NCBI GenBank assembly: GCA_000146855.1
Contig: GL405246.1
Span: 1,547,036-1,585,711, forward strand
Source: [Eubacterium] yurii subsp. margaretiae ATCC 43715
Lineage (GTDB): Bacteria; Bacillota; Clostridia; Peptostreptococcales; Filifactoraceae
Length of the DNA: 38,676 nucleotides
Direction: 5' to 3'
Under the pieces are notes generated by a model. The model did no database searches, was not told the origin of the DNA, and saw nothing but the letters and a program-made list of their open reading frames with translations. This document shows positions 8,377 through 17,108 of the stretch, in pieces. The translations under genes were made by a program, and so were the position numbers. The number at the start of each line of letters is the position of its first letter. Position 1 is the stretch's first letter.

Positions 8377-9093
8377 TTAAAAAGCCTGTTCCACTAAGCC
8401 AAAACCTGAGTTTCTTTTTGAACCTATGCCGTTTTTGAGTATATGATTTAATATTTTATTGTCTCCTGAAATCTCAAAACTACCTATGGTAGCAGGAATT
8501 TTAACTTTATATATAGGGACTATCACCTTTTTCAGCTTGCTAAAATCATATCTGAGATTGTCTATTTCCTCATCCATATAAGGCAAATCCTCTTTGAGTT
8601 TTCTACCCAGCTCCAAGCCAAATTCAGCTTCTTCAGATGTTAAATACTTATCCTTGTTATTTTCGGAATGATGTTGTTTTAGACATATAGGTGAAAAAAT
8701 TTTGAATACTGTATAATCACCTACTATATCATTTTCGTTTATCGTCTTAATGCTTTTTAACCTGAGTTCATTACCATAACCTATAGGAAACACCTTATCC
8801 TTCATCAAAAGCATACTTGAATAGTATATAAGTGCTGTTTGCGAATCTCCAATCTTTAAAGTCATCTTTACATCTTTTCCTGCAAGTTCCATTTTATCTT
8901 TTTTAAAAATAGGTTTTTGAAAATTGACAGACCAAACAAGAGATTTTTTTATCGTTCCTGAATTATATAAATCATCAAAAAAAAGTCCATCCATATAAGA
9001 AGATATTGATTTCTTGAAAAAACTGATAAAAATTTCCCTGTAATTAACACGAATACTTGACTCTTTAAGTTCAAATCTAACTAAATATTTCAT
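8377..9093 (-). CDS. cas6: CRISPR pre-crRNA endoribonuclease Cas6
   Basis: Cas6 cuts the repeat RNA to make crRNAs. The 238-residue product ends with the Cas6 glycine-rich loop, NGIGSKRNSGFGLVEQAF at 221-238, and contains FSPICLKQ at about 133-140, a common Cas6 strand. The N-terminal 130 residues contain no histidine, so the usual catalytic His of many Cas6 enzymes is missing. The only histidines are His141, His142 and His217. Other residues such as Tyr43 could act, as in Cas6 variants that lack the His. It is the first gene of the cas operon, with a GGTGGAG ribosome binding site 3-9 bases before the ATG. Confidence 0.93.
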   Translation of the reverse strand: MKYLVRFELKESSIRVNYREIFISFFKKSISSYMDGLFFDDLYNSGTIKKSLVWSVNFQKPIFKKDKMELAGKDVKMTLKIGDSQTALIYYSSMLLMKDKVFPIGYGNELRLKSIKTINENDIVGDYTVFKIFSPICLKQHHSENNKDKYLTSEEAEFGLELGRKLKEDLPYMDEEIDNLRYDFSKLKKVIVPIYKVKIPATIGSFEISGDNKILNHILKNGIGSKRNSGFGLVEQAF

Positions 9094-9148
9094 ACTCCAC
9101 CCTTGAAAATATACAAAAATATAAGTCTAACATAACAATTACAGATTA

Positions 9149-9177
9149 ATTATAAACAATAGTATCAATTATCGACT
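9149..9177 (-). promoter_or_regulatory. Possible promoter of the cas6-cas8-cas7-cas5 operon
   Basis: The minus strand has a perfect TATAAT (reading from 9154 to 9149) about 55 bases before the cas6 ATG. A weak -35 (GTCGAT) lies 16 bases farther upstream. The AT-rich context makes chance matches likely, so this is tentative. Confidence 0.35.
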
Positions 9178-9220
9178 ATTTATACTGATATCTCTATAAA
9201 ATATACTATATCAATAAATT

Positions 9221-9236
9221 GTGATAAAAATATCAC
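9221..9236. promoter_or_regulatory. Perfect 6-4-6 palindrome upstream of cas6
   Basis: GTGATA-AAAA-TATCAC is a perfect 6-bp inverted repeat with a 4-base spacer, about 130 bases before cas6 and upstream of the proposed promoter. It has the size of an operator for a dimeric regulator. Two other imperfect inverted repeats (9158-9180 and 9265-9300) flank it. No regulator gene is adjacent, and function is inference only. Confidence 0.3.
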
Positions 9237-9515
9237 TAAATGTTAAAAACAATCCAAACACAATAACTCTATACTATCAATTATTATGATACTTAGAGTT
9301 TAAAAAATATGTATTTACTAAGTTGTGACTTTAAGTAGCTTGTATTATAAAGAAAGTAAAAATATGATAAAATAATACTATTTTTAGAAAAATTATATAC
9401 TATTTTCACTTGCTTGTAAATAGTCTATATCAAAAACTTTATCAAATCTCATACTAAAATTCAATAGAATATTAAATATCCAAATTTATAAATTTTTAAT
9501 AATGTAATAAAACAT

Positions 9516-9554
9516 AAAAGGTGTACTATAGTATAAAACAATAGTACACCTTTT
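9516..9554. terminator. Bidirectional Rho-independent terminator after lysS
   Basis: A perfect 14-bp stem (AAAAGGTGTACTAT at 9516-9529 pairing with 9541-9554) has an 11-base loop and A/T-rich flanks on both sides. On the minus strand it ends the lysS operon before the cas locus. It would also work in the other direction. Confidence 0.85.
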
Positions 9555-9657
9555 ATTTTAATTCATATTATTTAACATTGCCCTATAAAAATTTACTTTG
9601 ACTATAGAGCAATATTATTTGTTTTGTTATTTTGTTGTACTCCTAATTCAACAAAGC

Positions 9658-11160
9658 CTATGCGTCTTGATTTTCCTTATTTTCTTTGCTTATAGGCTTC
9701 ATAGTTGGGAATAGTATTACATCTCTTATGCTTGCTGAGTTTGTAAGTAGCATTATAACTCTGTCTATACCTATTCCAAGTCCACCAGTAGGAGGTAAGC
9801 CTACTTCTATAGCATTTAAAAAATCTTCATCAAGCATTTGCGCTTCTTCATCACCAAGTTCTCTTTGTCTTAACTGATCCATAAACCTTGCTCTTTGGTC
9901 AATAGGATCGTTCAATTCTGAGAAGGCATTTGCTATTTCCCAAGTATTAACAAATGCTTCGAATCTATTTGTTATTCTTGGATCTTCAGGGTTTCTCTTA
10001 GACAATGGTGATATTTCTACCGGATGATGAGTGATGAATGTAGGATTAATTAACTTGTCTTCGCAATATTTTTCAAATATACCTGCTATTACATGTCCTC
10101 TTTTCATTTCAGGTATTATTTCTATATTGTGTTTTCTTGCAAGCTCTACCGCTTCTTCGTCAGTCTTTATATCTTCAAAATCTATATTTGCATATTCTTT
10201 GATTGCGTCTGTCATTGACAATCTTCTCCAAGGCGGTTTTAGATCAATTTGCTTGCCTTGATAATTAATAAGTGTAGAGCCTGTTGCAGCTACAGCCATA
10301 TATGCTACCAGTTCTTCTGTAAGTTTCATTATGTCTTCATAGTCTGCATATGCTTGGTATAATTCCATTGCAGTATATTCAGGGTTGTGTTTGATGTCCA
10401 TTCCTTCATTTCTGAACATTCTACCCATTTCATAAACTTTTTCAAATCCACCAACTATCAATCTCTTAAGATATAGTTCATTAGCTATTCTTAGATACAT
10501 ATCAATATCAAGAGTGTTGTGATGTGTTATAAACGGTCTTGCAGTCGCTCCACCTGCTATAGTGTTGAGTATTGGTGTTTCGACTTCTATAAACTCTCTT
10601 TGTTCCAAGAATTCCCTAAGTGCCTTTATAGCCTTGTTTCTCGTTAAGAAAGCTTCTTTTACCTCAGGATTGACTATCAAATCTACATATCTTTGTCTGT
10701 ATCTCAAGTCCATATCCTTAAGTCCATGATATTTTTCAGGTAAGATTCTAAGTGATTTTGAAAGAAGTTTCACATCGTGCATTTTTATTGAGATTTCATC
10801 TTTTTGAGTTTTAAATACAACTCCTGTAACGCCTATTATATCTCCTATGTCAAATTCTTTAAATGCTTTGTACAACTCTTCTCCAAGTTCATCTTTCTTG
10901 GCATAGCATTGTATCTTTCCGTCCTTATCCTGTACATCTACGAAGGTACTTTTACCAAAACTTCTAAAGCTCATCATTCTACCGGCAACTGATACTTCCT
11001 TGCCTTCAAAGTTTTCAAAATCATCCTTAATTTGTTTTGAATGATGAGTCTGATCAAACTTTTCTATTTTAAACGGATCTCTGCCTTCATTTTGCATTCT
11101 TACCAATTTGTCATATCTCAATTGCTCCATCTCGTTGAGAACTATCTTTTCACCTTGCAT
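9658..11160 (-). CDS. lysS: Lysine--tRNA ligase (class II)
   Basis: The enzyme charges tRNA-Lys with lysine in the cytoplasm. The 500-residue length is standard. An N-terminal OB-fold anticodon-binding domain (about 55-150, with [19 protein letters not shown]) precedes the class II catalytic core. Motif 2 appears as [13 protein letters not shown] and motif 3 as [14 protein letters not shown] near the C-terminus. The ATG has AAGGAG 6 bases upstream. It follows greA after 29 bases and is the last gene of the operon, ending at the strong terminator at 9516-9554. I see no T-box leader. Confidence 0.97.
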   Translation of the reverse strand: MQGEKIVLNEMEQLRYDKLVRMQNEGRDPFKIEKFDQTHHSKQIKDDFENFEGKEVSVAGRMMSFRSFGKSTFVDVQDKDGKIQCYAKKDELGEELYKAFKEFDIGDIIGVTGVVFKTQKDEISIKMHDVKLLSKSLRILPEKYHGLKDMDLRYRQRYVDLIVNPEVKEAFLTRNKAIKALREFLEQREFIEVETPILNTIAGGATARPFITHHNTLDIDMYLRIANELYLKRLIVGGFEKVYEMGRMFRNEGMDIKHNPEYTAMELYQAYADYEDIMKLTEELVAYMAVAATGSTLINYQGKQIDLKPPWRRLSMTDAIKEYANIDFEDIKTDEEAVELARKHNIEIIPEMKRGHVIAGIFEKYCEDKLINPTFITHHPVEISPLSKRNPEDPRITNRFEAFVNTWEIANAFSELNDPIDQRARFMDQLRQRELGDEEAQMLDEDFLNAIEVGLPPTGGLGIGIDRVIMLLTNSASIRDVILFPTMKPISKENKENQDA

Positions 11161-11189
11161 CTTTTTCTCCTTGATTTTAATTTTTGATA

Positions 11190-11687
11190 TTATTTACGTT
11201 CTATGCTTACTATTTTTATCTTAGCTATACCATCAGGTACCTGCACATCGATTTTTTGTCCTTTTTTAGCACCTATCAAAGCCTTTCCTATCGGTGAATC
11301 ATTTGAAATCTTTCCTTCGGCAGGATTTGATTCAGCACTTCCCACTATTGTGTAATCTTCCTCCTCTACTTCTCCATCAGGATATTTGATAGATACCTTT
11401 ACCTGTGTACCAAGATTGACTATGTTCATCTTTAAATCTGTTTCAGAGATTATCACAGCTTTTCTAAGCATATTTTCGAGCTTTGCAATTCTCTCTTCAA
11501 GTTGTGCCTGTTCATTCTTTGCTTCGTCATATTCAGCATTTTCTGAGAGGTCTCCAAAAGAGCGTGCTTCTTTCAGCTTATCTGAAACTTCTTTTCTTCT
11601 TACGGATTTAAGTTCATCTAGTTCTTTTTCGATATTTTCGTATCCCTCTTTGGTAAGCAATATATCATTTTCGTTTGATACGGACAT
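11190..11687 (-). CDS. greA: Transcription elongation factor GreA
   Basis: GreA enters the RNA polymerase secondary channel and stimulates cleavage of backtracked transcripts. The 165-residue product has the N-terminal coiled-coil domain (about 8-80, with [20 protein letters not shown] carrying the acidic tip residues). The C-terminal FKBP-like domain includes [14 protein letters not shown]. Length and motifs are typical. The ATG follows an AAAAGGAG site. It sits between dusB (62 bases upstream) and lysS (29 bases downstream), an arrangement widely conserved in Clostridia. Confidence 0.97.
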   Translation of the reverse strand: MSVSNENDILLTKEGYENIEKELDELKSVRRKEVSDKLKEARSFGDLSENAEYDEAKNEQAQLEERIAKLENMLRKAVIISETDLKMNIVNLGTQVKVSIKYPDGEVEEEDYTIVGSAESNPAEGKISNDSPIGKALIGAKKGQKIDVQVPDGIAKIKIVSIERK

Positions 11688-11749
11688 TTCATTCTCCTTT
11701 TATTATGTCTTTTCACTATGTTATATAATGATTTCAATTTTAATATTTG

Positions 11750-12739
11750 TCAAATAAGACTTTTAGCAAAATTTTCAAGCATTTCAATTACTTTTTCATA
11801 ATCATTTTGCATATTTATTTGATTTTTTACTACACATGAGTTTTTTATCCCCTTGAGGTAACAGTTGATTTGCTTCCTCATCTCTCTAACAGCAATGGAA
11901 GTTTCAAACTTTTCCATTGACAGTTTATAGTGCTTTAATGCAATTTCAACTCTTTGACTATCTTGAATATCATCGTAGCTGCCATTTTCAAAATAATCAT
12001 TAATCTGAGCAAATAAAAATGGATTGCCCTGAGCAGCTCTTGCTATTAATACACTGTCGCAACTTGTATACTCCATCATCCTTTTAGCATCTTCAGGAGA
12101 TTTTACATCACCGTTTCCTATCACAGGTACTTTGACAGCTTGTTTTACCTCTGCAATTATATCCCAATCGGCAACACCGCTATAATACTGTCTTGTAGTA
12201 CGACCATGTACAGTTATCGCGTCTGCACCGCTTTGCTCCAACATCTTGGCAAATTCTACAGCATTTATATTATGCTCATCAAAGCCCTTTCTAATTTTTA
12301 CAGTTACAGGAATGGATGAGTTTTTCTTTGCCTCTTCAACAATTTTCGAAGCAAGGGAAGGATTTTTCATCAGTGCACTACCGTCACCGTTTTTTACAAT
12401 CTTTGGAGCAGGACAGCCCATATTTATATCTATGTGAGAAAATCTTTCCAAATCATTTATTATTTTTACAGCCTTTCCTATATACTCAATCTCACTGCCG
12501 AATATCTGCACCCCAACATACTTTTTTTGTCCTGAGACATCAAGCATCTGAGTCGTCTTTTCATCATGATAGCATAGAGCCTTCGCATTTATCATTTCGG
12601 TAAATGTGAAATTACAGCCGTATTCCTCACAAATCAATCTGAAAGGAAGGTCTGTAAATCCAGCCATAGGAGCAAGTATGGCATGGATATTTTCATATTT
12701 GTTATTTCCTATGTTTAATATCTTATTTATTTTTTTCAT
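11750..12739 (-). CDS. dusB: tRNA-dihydrouridine synthase DusB
   Basis: This FMN enzyme reduces specific uridines in the tRNA D-loop to dihydrouridine. The 329-residue protein has the TIM-barrel opening [17 protein letters not shown] (about 21-37) and the catalytic cysteine in [19 protein letters not shown] (Cys109). Phosphate/FMN-binding stretches [14 protein letters not shown] and VIGNGDV follow. The start overlaps the coaX end by 17 bases, so the genes are coupled. The context coaX-dusB-greA-lysS supports the DusB/NifR3 assignment over other Dus families. Confidence 0.95.
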   Translation of the reverse strand: MKKINKILNIGNNKYENIHAILAPMAGFTDLPFRLICEEYGCNFTFTEMINAKALCYHDEKTTQMLDVSGQKKYVGVQIFGSEIEYIGKAVKIINDLERFSHIDINMGCPAPKIVKNGDGSALMKNPSLASKIVEEAKKNSSIPVTVKIRKGFDEHNINAVEFAKMLEQSGADAITVHGRTTRQYYSGVADWDIIAEVKQAVKVPVIGNGDVKSPEDAKRMMEYTSCDSVLIARAAQGNPFLFAQINDYFENGSYDDIQDSQRVEIALKHYKLSMEKFETSIAVREMRKQINCYLKGIKNSCVVKNQINMQNDYEKVIEMLENFAKSLI

Positions 12740-13490
12740 ATATTATTTTAAGTCCCTCTAAAGTGAGAGTTTTATCTATTATAATCTCGTGTATCGAGCC
12801 TTCCACAATCAACTGTGAAAGTCCACCTGTAGCAATTACCTTGTATTTTCTCCAACCAAGCTCTTTTATCATATCTGAAACTATCTTATCTACTAGTCCT
12901 ACATAACCGTAATAAATACCGCTTTGCATAGCTCCCACAGTATTTTTTGCAATGACTGATTTTGGTTTTACTATCTCTATCTTAGGTAGCTTCGATGTAT
13001 GCATGAAAAGTGCATCAGCAGAAATTTTAATACCAGGTGTGATAAGTCCACCCAGATAATCTCCTTCTTTGGAAACCGCACAAAACGTAGTAGCGGTTCC
13101 AAAATCTATCAGAATTATATTACCACCATATTTTTCATATCCACAGGTAGCATTTACTATCCTGTCTGCACCTACCTGTGCAGGATTATTATATTTTATA
13201 TTGATACCTGTTTTTACTCCCGGTCCCACTATATAGGCCTTTTTTTTGCAAAATTTTAATGCAAAATTTTCCAAAGAGTGCATTACTTCCGGAACTACTG
13301 ATGAAATTATCACATCATCAACATCATCAAGTGTATAGCCTTCATCTTCTATCAAAGTCTTTACCAATACACCATATTCGTCGGAAGTCTTGAGAGGATC
13401 TGTCCCAAGTCTAAAACTGTATTTGAGTATATTATCCTGATAAATCCCGAAAACTAAATTTGTATTACCTACATCACATACTAAAAGCAT
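12723..13490 (-). CDS. coaX: Type III pantothenate kinase
   Basis: CoaX phosphorylates pantothenate in the first step of coenzyme A synthesis. The 255-residue product starts with the ASKHA phosphate-binding motif [13 protein letters not shown] and contains [21 protein letters not shown] and GGLITPGI, all family hallmarks with the catalytic Asp in VGADR. It is translated from an ATG 44 bases after gltX. The 17-base overlap with dusB makes it part of the operon. I see nothing unusual. Confidence 0.96.
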   Translation of the reverse strand: MLLVCDVGNTNLVFGIYQDNILKYSFRLGTDPLKTSDEYGVLVKTLIEDEGYTLDDVDDVIISSVVPEVMHSLENFALKFCKKKAYIVGPGVKTGINIKYNNPAQVGADRIVNATCGYEKYGGNIILIDFGTATTFCAVSKEGDYLGGLITPGIKISADALFMHTSKLPKIEIVKPKSVIAKNTVGAMQSGIYYGYVGLVDKIVSDMIKELGWRKYKVIATGGLSQLIVEGSIHEIIIDKTLTLEGLKIIYEKNK

Positions 13491-13534
13491 TAAATATCTC
13501 CAAAATAATTATTAAAGCAAGGTTAGTTTTACTC

Positions 13535-15013
13535 TTAAAAAATATATTTTTTCGTTTGTTCCAAGCGTTTTAATATCTTATCTTTTCCAAGCAATTCCAT
13601 AGACTTGTGCATATCCGGTCCATGGCATACACCTGTTACTATTACTCTTACTCCCATGAAAAGATTCTTTCCTTTTATCTTTTGCTCCTTAAGTTTTGCA
13701 AATATGCTGTCAATCAACTCACTATCAACCTTATTGGAATTTGAAATTTCTTCCTTTACTATGTTGTACAAGGTAGGCATATGCTCCAATTTCATAAAGT
13801 CTATTGCATCTTGCTCAATAGTTTCCATCTCATCACTTAAAAATGCTTTTATTTCATCAGGGAATTGCTTTAGATAGCTTAGCCTTTCTCTTATTGTATC
13901 CATTGCCAAGATGAGCCAATCTCTCTTTTCTTGTGTTTCTTCAACTGTCATTAACTTATCTTCCACTACAAAAGGTATTGAAAGATCAACCAATTTTCCC
14001 AAGTCATACTCCTTGATATAGTGAGAGTTAACCCAGTTCAGTTTTGCAACGTCAAATACTCCACCACTACTTGACACCCTTTCAAGCGAGAAGTTTTCTA
14101 TAAGTTCATCTAATGAAAATATCTCCTTGTTTTCTTCCGGCGACCAACCAAGAAGAGCTATATAGTTGATAAGACCTTCAGGTAAATATCCTTTTTTTCT
14201 AAAGTCCTCAACAGCGACGTCACCCTGTCTTTTAGATAGTTTTTTCTTATCAGAGTTAAGTATATTAGGCAGATGCACAAATGTTGGTTTTTCCCATCCA
14301 AACATCTCATACATCAACACATGTTTTGGAGTTGAAGTAAGCCACTCTTCTCCTCTTATTATATGTGTTATTCCCATAAGATGATCGTCTACTACAACTG
14401 CAAAGTGATAAGTAGGAAATCCGTCTGATTTCATAAGAACCTGATCATCTATAGTATCAGAGTTTATAACTACTCTTCCCCTTACTACATCATCAAATGC
14501 AATATCAGTGTTTTCAGGCATTTTTAATCTTATTACATATTCTTCGCCTGCTTCTATTCTTTTTTGCACCTCTTCTTTTGAAAGGGATTTACAATGTCCG
14601 TCGTATTTTGTATCTTCTCCCCTGCTCTTTTGCTCTTCTCTTAGATTTTCCAATCTTTCCTTAGTACAAAAACAGTAGTAGGCATGTCCTTTTTCGACTA
14701 ATACATCTATATATTTCTTATAGATATCCAATCTTTCAGACTGGATGTAAGGACCAGCCTCACCTATTTGTATTATCTTCTCATCTTCATCTATGCACAC
14801 ACCCTCATCTGAGCTGATACCGCCCCATTTCAGTGATTTGAGCATAGATTCAATGGCACCTTCTACCAATCTGTTCCTGTCGGTATCTTCAACCCTAAGG
14901 ATGTATTTACCTCCCATTTTTTTAGAATACAAAAAGTTATAAAGGGCAGTCCTCAGACTACCTATGTGAACGAATCCTGTAGGTGATGGTGCGAAACGAA
15001 CTCTTACAGACAT
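13535..15013 (-). CDS. gltX: Glutamate--tRNA ligase
   Basis: The enzyme attaches glutamate to tRNA-Glu and may also serve tRNA-Gln in organisms that use the amidotransferase route. The 492-residue class I synthetase has the HIGH-type motif HIGS at 16-19 within [20 protein letters not shown], and the KMSKS-type motif KLSKRQGD about midway. The C-terminal half is the helical anticodon-binding domain. Only 2 bases separate it from the upstream membrane protein gene, whose end carries the ribosome binding site, so the two are cotranscribed. No T-box leader was seen. Confidence 0.97.
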   Translation of the reverse strand: MSVRVRFAPSPTGFVHIGSLRTALYNFLYSKKMGGKYILRVEDTDRNRLVEGAIESMLKSLKWGGISSDEGVCIDEDEKIIQIGEAGPYIQSERLDIYKKYIDVLVEKGHAYYCFCTKERLENLREEQKSRGEDTKYDGHCKSLSKEEVQKRIEAGEEYVIRLKMPENTDIAFDDVVRGRVVINSDTIDDQVLMKSDGFPTYHFAVVVDDHLMGITHIIRGEEWLTSTPKHVLMYEMFGWEKPTFVHLPNILNSDKKKLSKRQGDVAVEDFRKKGYLPEGLINYIALLGWSPEENKEIFSLDELIENFSLERVSSSGGVFDVAKLNWVNSHYIKEYDLGKLVDLSIPFVVEDKLMTVEETQEKRDWLILAMDTIRERLSYLKQFPDEIKAFLSDEMETIEQDAIDFMKLEHMPTLYNIVKEEISNSNKVDSELIDSIFAKLKEQKIKGKNLFMGVRVIVTGVCHGPDMHKSMELLGKDKILKRLEQTKKYIF

Positions 15014-15015
15014 AT

Positions 15016-15792
15016 TTATTTTCCTCCTCTATTTTTATTGAATATCCTAAACCAAAAGACACCAAGTACGACTATGGATAAAAAGCATAGGTAGCCTACA
15101 GGCATAAAATATCCATTTATTTGAGTATTTACTGCCAAACAAATCAAATATACAGCTTGGACAAGTATAAATATCTTATCTTTATACAAAAATAAAACTA
15201 AGATGCTAAGTGCTAAAATAAGGATTAACTCTAACGTTGCGATAATTACAAATGGCTTCGAATTAATCATCAGATTATCTGTAAGCATTATATTTACAGT
15301 AATTAAAAACAATGACAAAGACCAAGATACAAAGATTGAAAAAGGACATACATACATATTAATCTCATCATTGTACATAAATCTCTTCATAGCTTGAGCC
15401 TTTATATATATTATACTTGTCAATACCAGCAATATAAAGGCAAATATTGCAGATATCTTAAAGTTCCTTATATTTAAAAAGTATATATGAATTATCATAC
15501 ATAAAAAAGATGCAGGTGTTAGAAAACTATAATTTTCAGTCACCTTTTTCTTCATACCGTAACTACTTGAGCCTAATTGTATAACTACAAATATTGCCAT
15601 AGCAACAAAGGTAATTGCATGAAAAATATAAGTAAGTTTGTACGGTGCCATGTAATAGTTTAAATCCAGATAGTTAATAAGAGACTTACCTCCATAAAAA
15701 AAAGAAAATCTCACAGTTACTACTGCCAATACAACAAAAAGCAAGGCGTTTAAAAGTCTGATAAAGACTTTATCCCTTGAATGATATTCCAT
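15016..15792 (-). CDS. Polytopic membrane protein of unknown function
   Basis: I do not recognise this gene with confidence. From the ATG at 15792 it encodes 258 residues with about eight hydrophobic spans across the whole length and a Lys/Arg-rich C-terminus. I prefer this start because AGGGAG lies 9 bases upstream; a TTG 60 bases earlier has no site. The segment [20 protein letters not shown] recalls the PFSIYLGW stretch of large TspO/MBR-like proteins, but that is a weak, by-eye similarity. It is the first gene of the operon and is followed by gltX after 2 bases, so its level is tied to aminoacylation genes. Confidence 0.75.
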   Translation of the reverse strand: MEYHSRDKVFIRLLNALLFVVLAVVTVRFSFFYGGKSLINYLDLNYYMAPYKLTYIFHAITFVAMAIFVVIQLGSSSYGMKKKVTENYSFLTPASFLCMIIHIYFLNIRNFKISAIFAFILLVLTSIIYIKAQAMKRFMYNDEINMYVCPFSIFVSWSLSLFLITVNIMLTDNLMINSKPFVIIATLELILILALSILVLFLYKDKIFILVQAVYLICLAVNTQINGYFMPVGYLCFLSIVVLGVFWFRIFNKNRGGK

Positions 15793-16173
15793 TATATTCA
15801 TCTCCCTGAAAGAAGTATTTTTTTTGTTTCTATAATTATTGGTATTTTTCAATTAAATTTATCTTTAATATTAGAAATATAAATTGTGTTATATTTCACT
15901 ATAGTCTGTACTGATTGAATTTATACAATGTAAGTGGCAGATTAATAAATACATTTTTCTTATGTATTTATTATATACTTCAAATACATTCGATAGATTA
16001 TAACATAAAACAGTTTAATTTTTAAGTATTTTTTTTAATTTTTGCCATTTTTTTAGTCTTATATATACATCAAAACCATAATTGATTATTTATATAAATA
16101 GTTAGTTTCATTTTATTTAAACTTTCTTAGTCTGATAACTTCAGCCATATTTTCCTATTTTTATTATTGAAAT
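15793..16173. other. Intergenic region between toxN and the gltX operon
   Basis: No gene is visible. It contains a perfect 11-bp AT-only hairpin (AATAAATACAT at 15944-15954 with its complement at 15962-15972). It lies downstream of toxN and upstream of the membrane protein gene. It could weakly terminate toxN transcription, but a clean U-tract is lacking. Confidence 0.5.
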
Positions 16174-16656
16174 TTAAGTTAAGTCAAATTCCAAAGCCTT
16201 TTCTTCCAATAATTTAAAATTATTACAGCGACTTATAAGTTTTTTATGTTTTATTTCTCCGGCTAATACTATATTATACAGTATAGTTGAATTCTTTTTT
16301 ATTATGGCTTCCTTTTTTGATATTTCATAAGTCTGTCTCAATAATAAGTTCTTATATTTTTCTTCTTGATTTTCTATATCAATAAGTGATAGACAATACC
16401 TTGGAACAGGCATCATATTATTAAGATTAATTACTCCCAGTTGTCCGTTTTCAAGTTTTATAAAATCTATACTTTCATACATTTTTTTATGCTTTTCTTG
16501 AGGATGCGAAAGCGGAGCAAAATAATCTTGTCCATTTATGCTAAACAAAATCCCAATATACGGTCTTTTCTCTTTTTTATTATATTTTATATTTTTTTCA
16601 TCAGTATTTTTTATAAGATAGTCTATATACTCATCTTTTACAGTATATAAATACAT
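16174..16656 (-). CDS. toxN: Type III toxin-antitoxin system endoribonuclease toxin, ToxN/AbiQ family
   Basis: The toxin cleaves RNA and is held inactive by a pseudoknotted antitoxin RNA that it cuts from a repeat transcript. Systems of this type act in phage defence by abortive infection. The 160-residue product follows the ToxN fold element by element: YIGILFSINGQDYFAPLSHP at 33-52, then GQLGVINLNNMMPVP, a helix with YKNLLLRQTYEI, STILYNIVLAGE, and CNNFKLLEEKALEF near the C-terminus. In Pectobacterium ToxN the matching APLTSP loop carries the catalytic Thr/Ser; here it reads APLSHP (Ser50-His51). An AAGGAG site lies 8 bases upstream. Directly upstream are three 38-nt tandem repeats and a terminator, the diagnostic type III layout. 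Confidence 0.92.
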   Translation of the reverse strand: MYLYTVKDEYIDYLIKNTDEKNIKYNKKEKRPYIGILFSINGQDYFAPLSHPQEKHKKMYESIDFIKLENGQLGVINLNNMMPVPRYCLSLIDIENQEEKYKNLLLRQTYEISKKEAIIKKNSTILYNIVLAGEIKHKKLISRCNNFKLLEEKALEFDLT

Positions 16657-16670
16657 ATTTTTTTCTCCTT

Positions 16671-16705
16671 AAAAAATGGAGAAACAATTAAAAAATTGCT
16701 TCTCC
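16671..16705 (-). terminator. Terminator between ToxI repeats and toxN
   Basis: On the minus strand GGAGAAGCAATT (16705 to 16694) pairs with the arm ending at 16678, with one mismatch, and is followed by ATTTTTT. It ends most antitoxin transcripts and lets a minority continue into toxN, the usual way type III systems keep RNA antitoxin in excess. The first stem bases (GGAGAA) are also the last bases of the repeat array. Confidence 0.88.
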
Positions 16706-16829
16706 TACTCTTTTAACTCCCACTTATAAGGCTCGGGTTCTCCTACTCTTTTAACTCCCACTTATAAGGCTCGGGTTCTCCTACTCTTTTAACTCCCACT
16801 TATAAGGCTCGGGTTCTCCTACTCTTTTA
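16700..16829 (-). repeat. Three and a half perfect 38-bp tandem repeats (antitoxin units)
   Basis: On the plus strand identical 38-bp units occupy 16700-16737, 16738-16775 and 16776-16813, followed by a 16-bp partial copy at 16814-16829. The copies are perfect. There are no spacers, so this is not a CRISPR array. The 38-nt unit is slightly longer than the 34-36 nt units of the well-studied ToxIN and AbiQ systems. Confidence 0.97.
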
Positions 16830-16836
16830 TAATTAC

Positions 16837-16864
16837 ATTATATCACAATTTCTTATTTTGTCAA
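16837..16864 (-). promoter_or_regulatory. Consensus promoter of the toxIN operon
   Basis: On the minus strand a perfect TTGACA (16864 to 16859) and a perfect TATAAT (16842 to 16837) are separated by 16 bases. The predicted start lies at about 16830, exactly where the repeats begin. This is the best sigma-A promoter I found in the window, and it fits the need for abundant antitoxin RNA. Confidence 0.85.
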
Positions 16865-16982
16865 TTTTGATTAAGCTAATTTAACAGATAAAACCATCAT
16901 CTTTAATTACAACAGAAAATCAGAAAAAATATACAAATATTAGCTATTAAACTTTATTAATCAGTTCTATATTGTTTATAAC

Positions 16983-17012
16983 AAAAAAGAGATATTGATT
17001 TTTCAACATCTC
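16983..17012 (-). terminator. Terminator of the tRNA-Leu gene
   Basis: On the minus strand GAGATgTTGA (17012 to 17003) pairs with TCAAtATCTC (16998 to 16989), then six U follow. It lies 9 bases after the tRNA 3' end and isolates the tRNA unit from toxIN. Confidence 0.8.
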
Positions 17013-17021
17013 CAAGTTTAT

Positions 17022-17108
17022 TGGTGCAAAGGAAGGGACTTGAACCCTCATGCCATATCTGGCATACGCCCCTCAAACGTACGTGTCTGCCGATTCCACC
17101 ACCTTTGC
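17022..17108 (-). tRNA. tRNA-Leu (anticodon GAG)
   Basis: The 87-nt minus-strand sequence folds as a class II tRNA. The acceptor stem is GCAAAGG with CCTTTGC, then A and an encoded CCA end. TGGTGGAATCGGCAGAC is the leucine-type D-arm. The anticodon stem TACGT/GCGTA has loop TTGAGGG, giving anticodon GAG, which reads CUC and CUU. A 5-bp extra-arm stem (TGCCA/TGGCA) and the T-arm (GAGGGTTCAAGTCCCTT) follow. It has its own promoter and terminator. The T-loop and tRNA-Leu type are clear by eye. Confidence 0.96.

Larger units (their letters stand above)
9094..9657. other. Intergenic region between cas6 and lysS
   Basis: There is no gene here. From left to right it holds the cas6 leader and a possible minus-strand promoter, three short inverted repeats (9158-9180, 9221-9236, 9265-9300), the strong bidirectional terminator at 9516-9554, and a weaker hairpin at 9575-9614 just after lysS. 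I looked for CRISPR repeats and found none. Confidence 0.7.
16671..16830 (-). ncRNA. toxI: ToxI-type antitoxin RNA
   Basis: The transcript should start near 16830, just downstream of a consensus promoter, and run through three perfect 38-nt units and a 16-nt partial fourth unit into the terminator. Read on the minus strand each unit starts TAAAAGAGTAGGAGAA and continues CCCGAGCCTTATAAGTGGGA. In known systems the toxin cuts the precursor in an A-rich site into single-repeat pseudoknots that bind and inhibit it; the TTAAAAG junction is the likely cut site here. CCC and GGG within each unit can pair. The layout is seen directly; processing and inhibition are inferred from the family. Confidence 0.88.

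Noticed and set aside
9575..9614. Second terminator directly after lysS
   Set aside because: ATTGCCCTATA/TATAGAGCAAT can pair with one mismatch, but no U-tract follows on the minus strand; the hairpin at 9516-9554 is the convincing terminator.
11386..11757. 123-codon plus-strand frame antisense to greA
   Set aside because: Low-complexity Ser/Phe-rich product, no ribosome binding site, fully inside greA and its leader on the other strand.
15793..15900. T-box leader for the gltX operon
   Set aside because: No specifier stem or T-box sequence (TGGNACC-type) seen; gltX is also an uncommon T-box target.
16700..16829. Short CRISPR array
   Set aside because: The 38-bp units are directly adjacent with no spacers, start at a promoter and end in a terminator before a ToxN-like gene; they are type III antitoxin repeats.
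16830..17108. toxIN as part of a mobile island integrated at tRNA-Leu
   Set aside because: No integrase gene and no direct repeat of the tRNA 3' end was found in the window; proximity alone is weak evidence.
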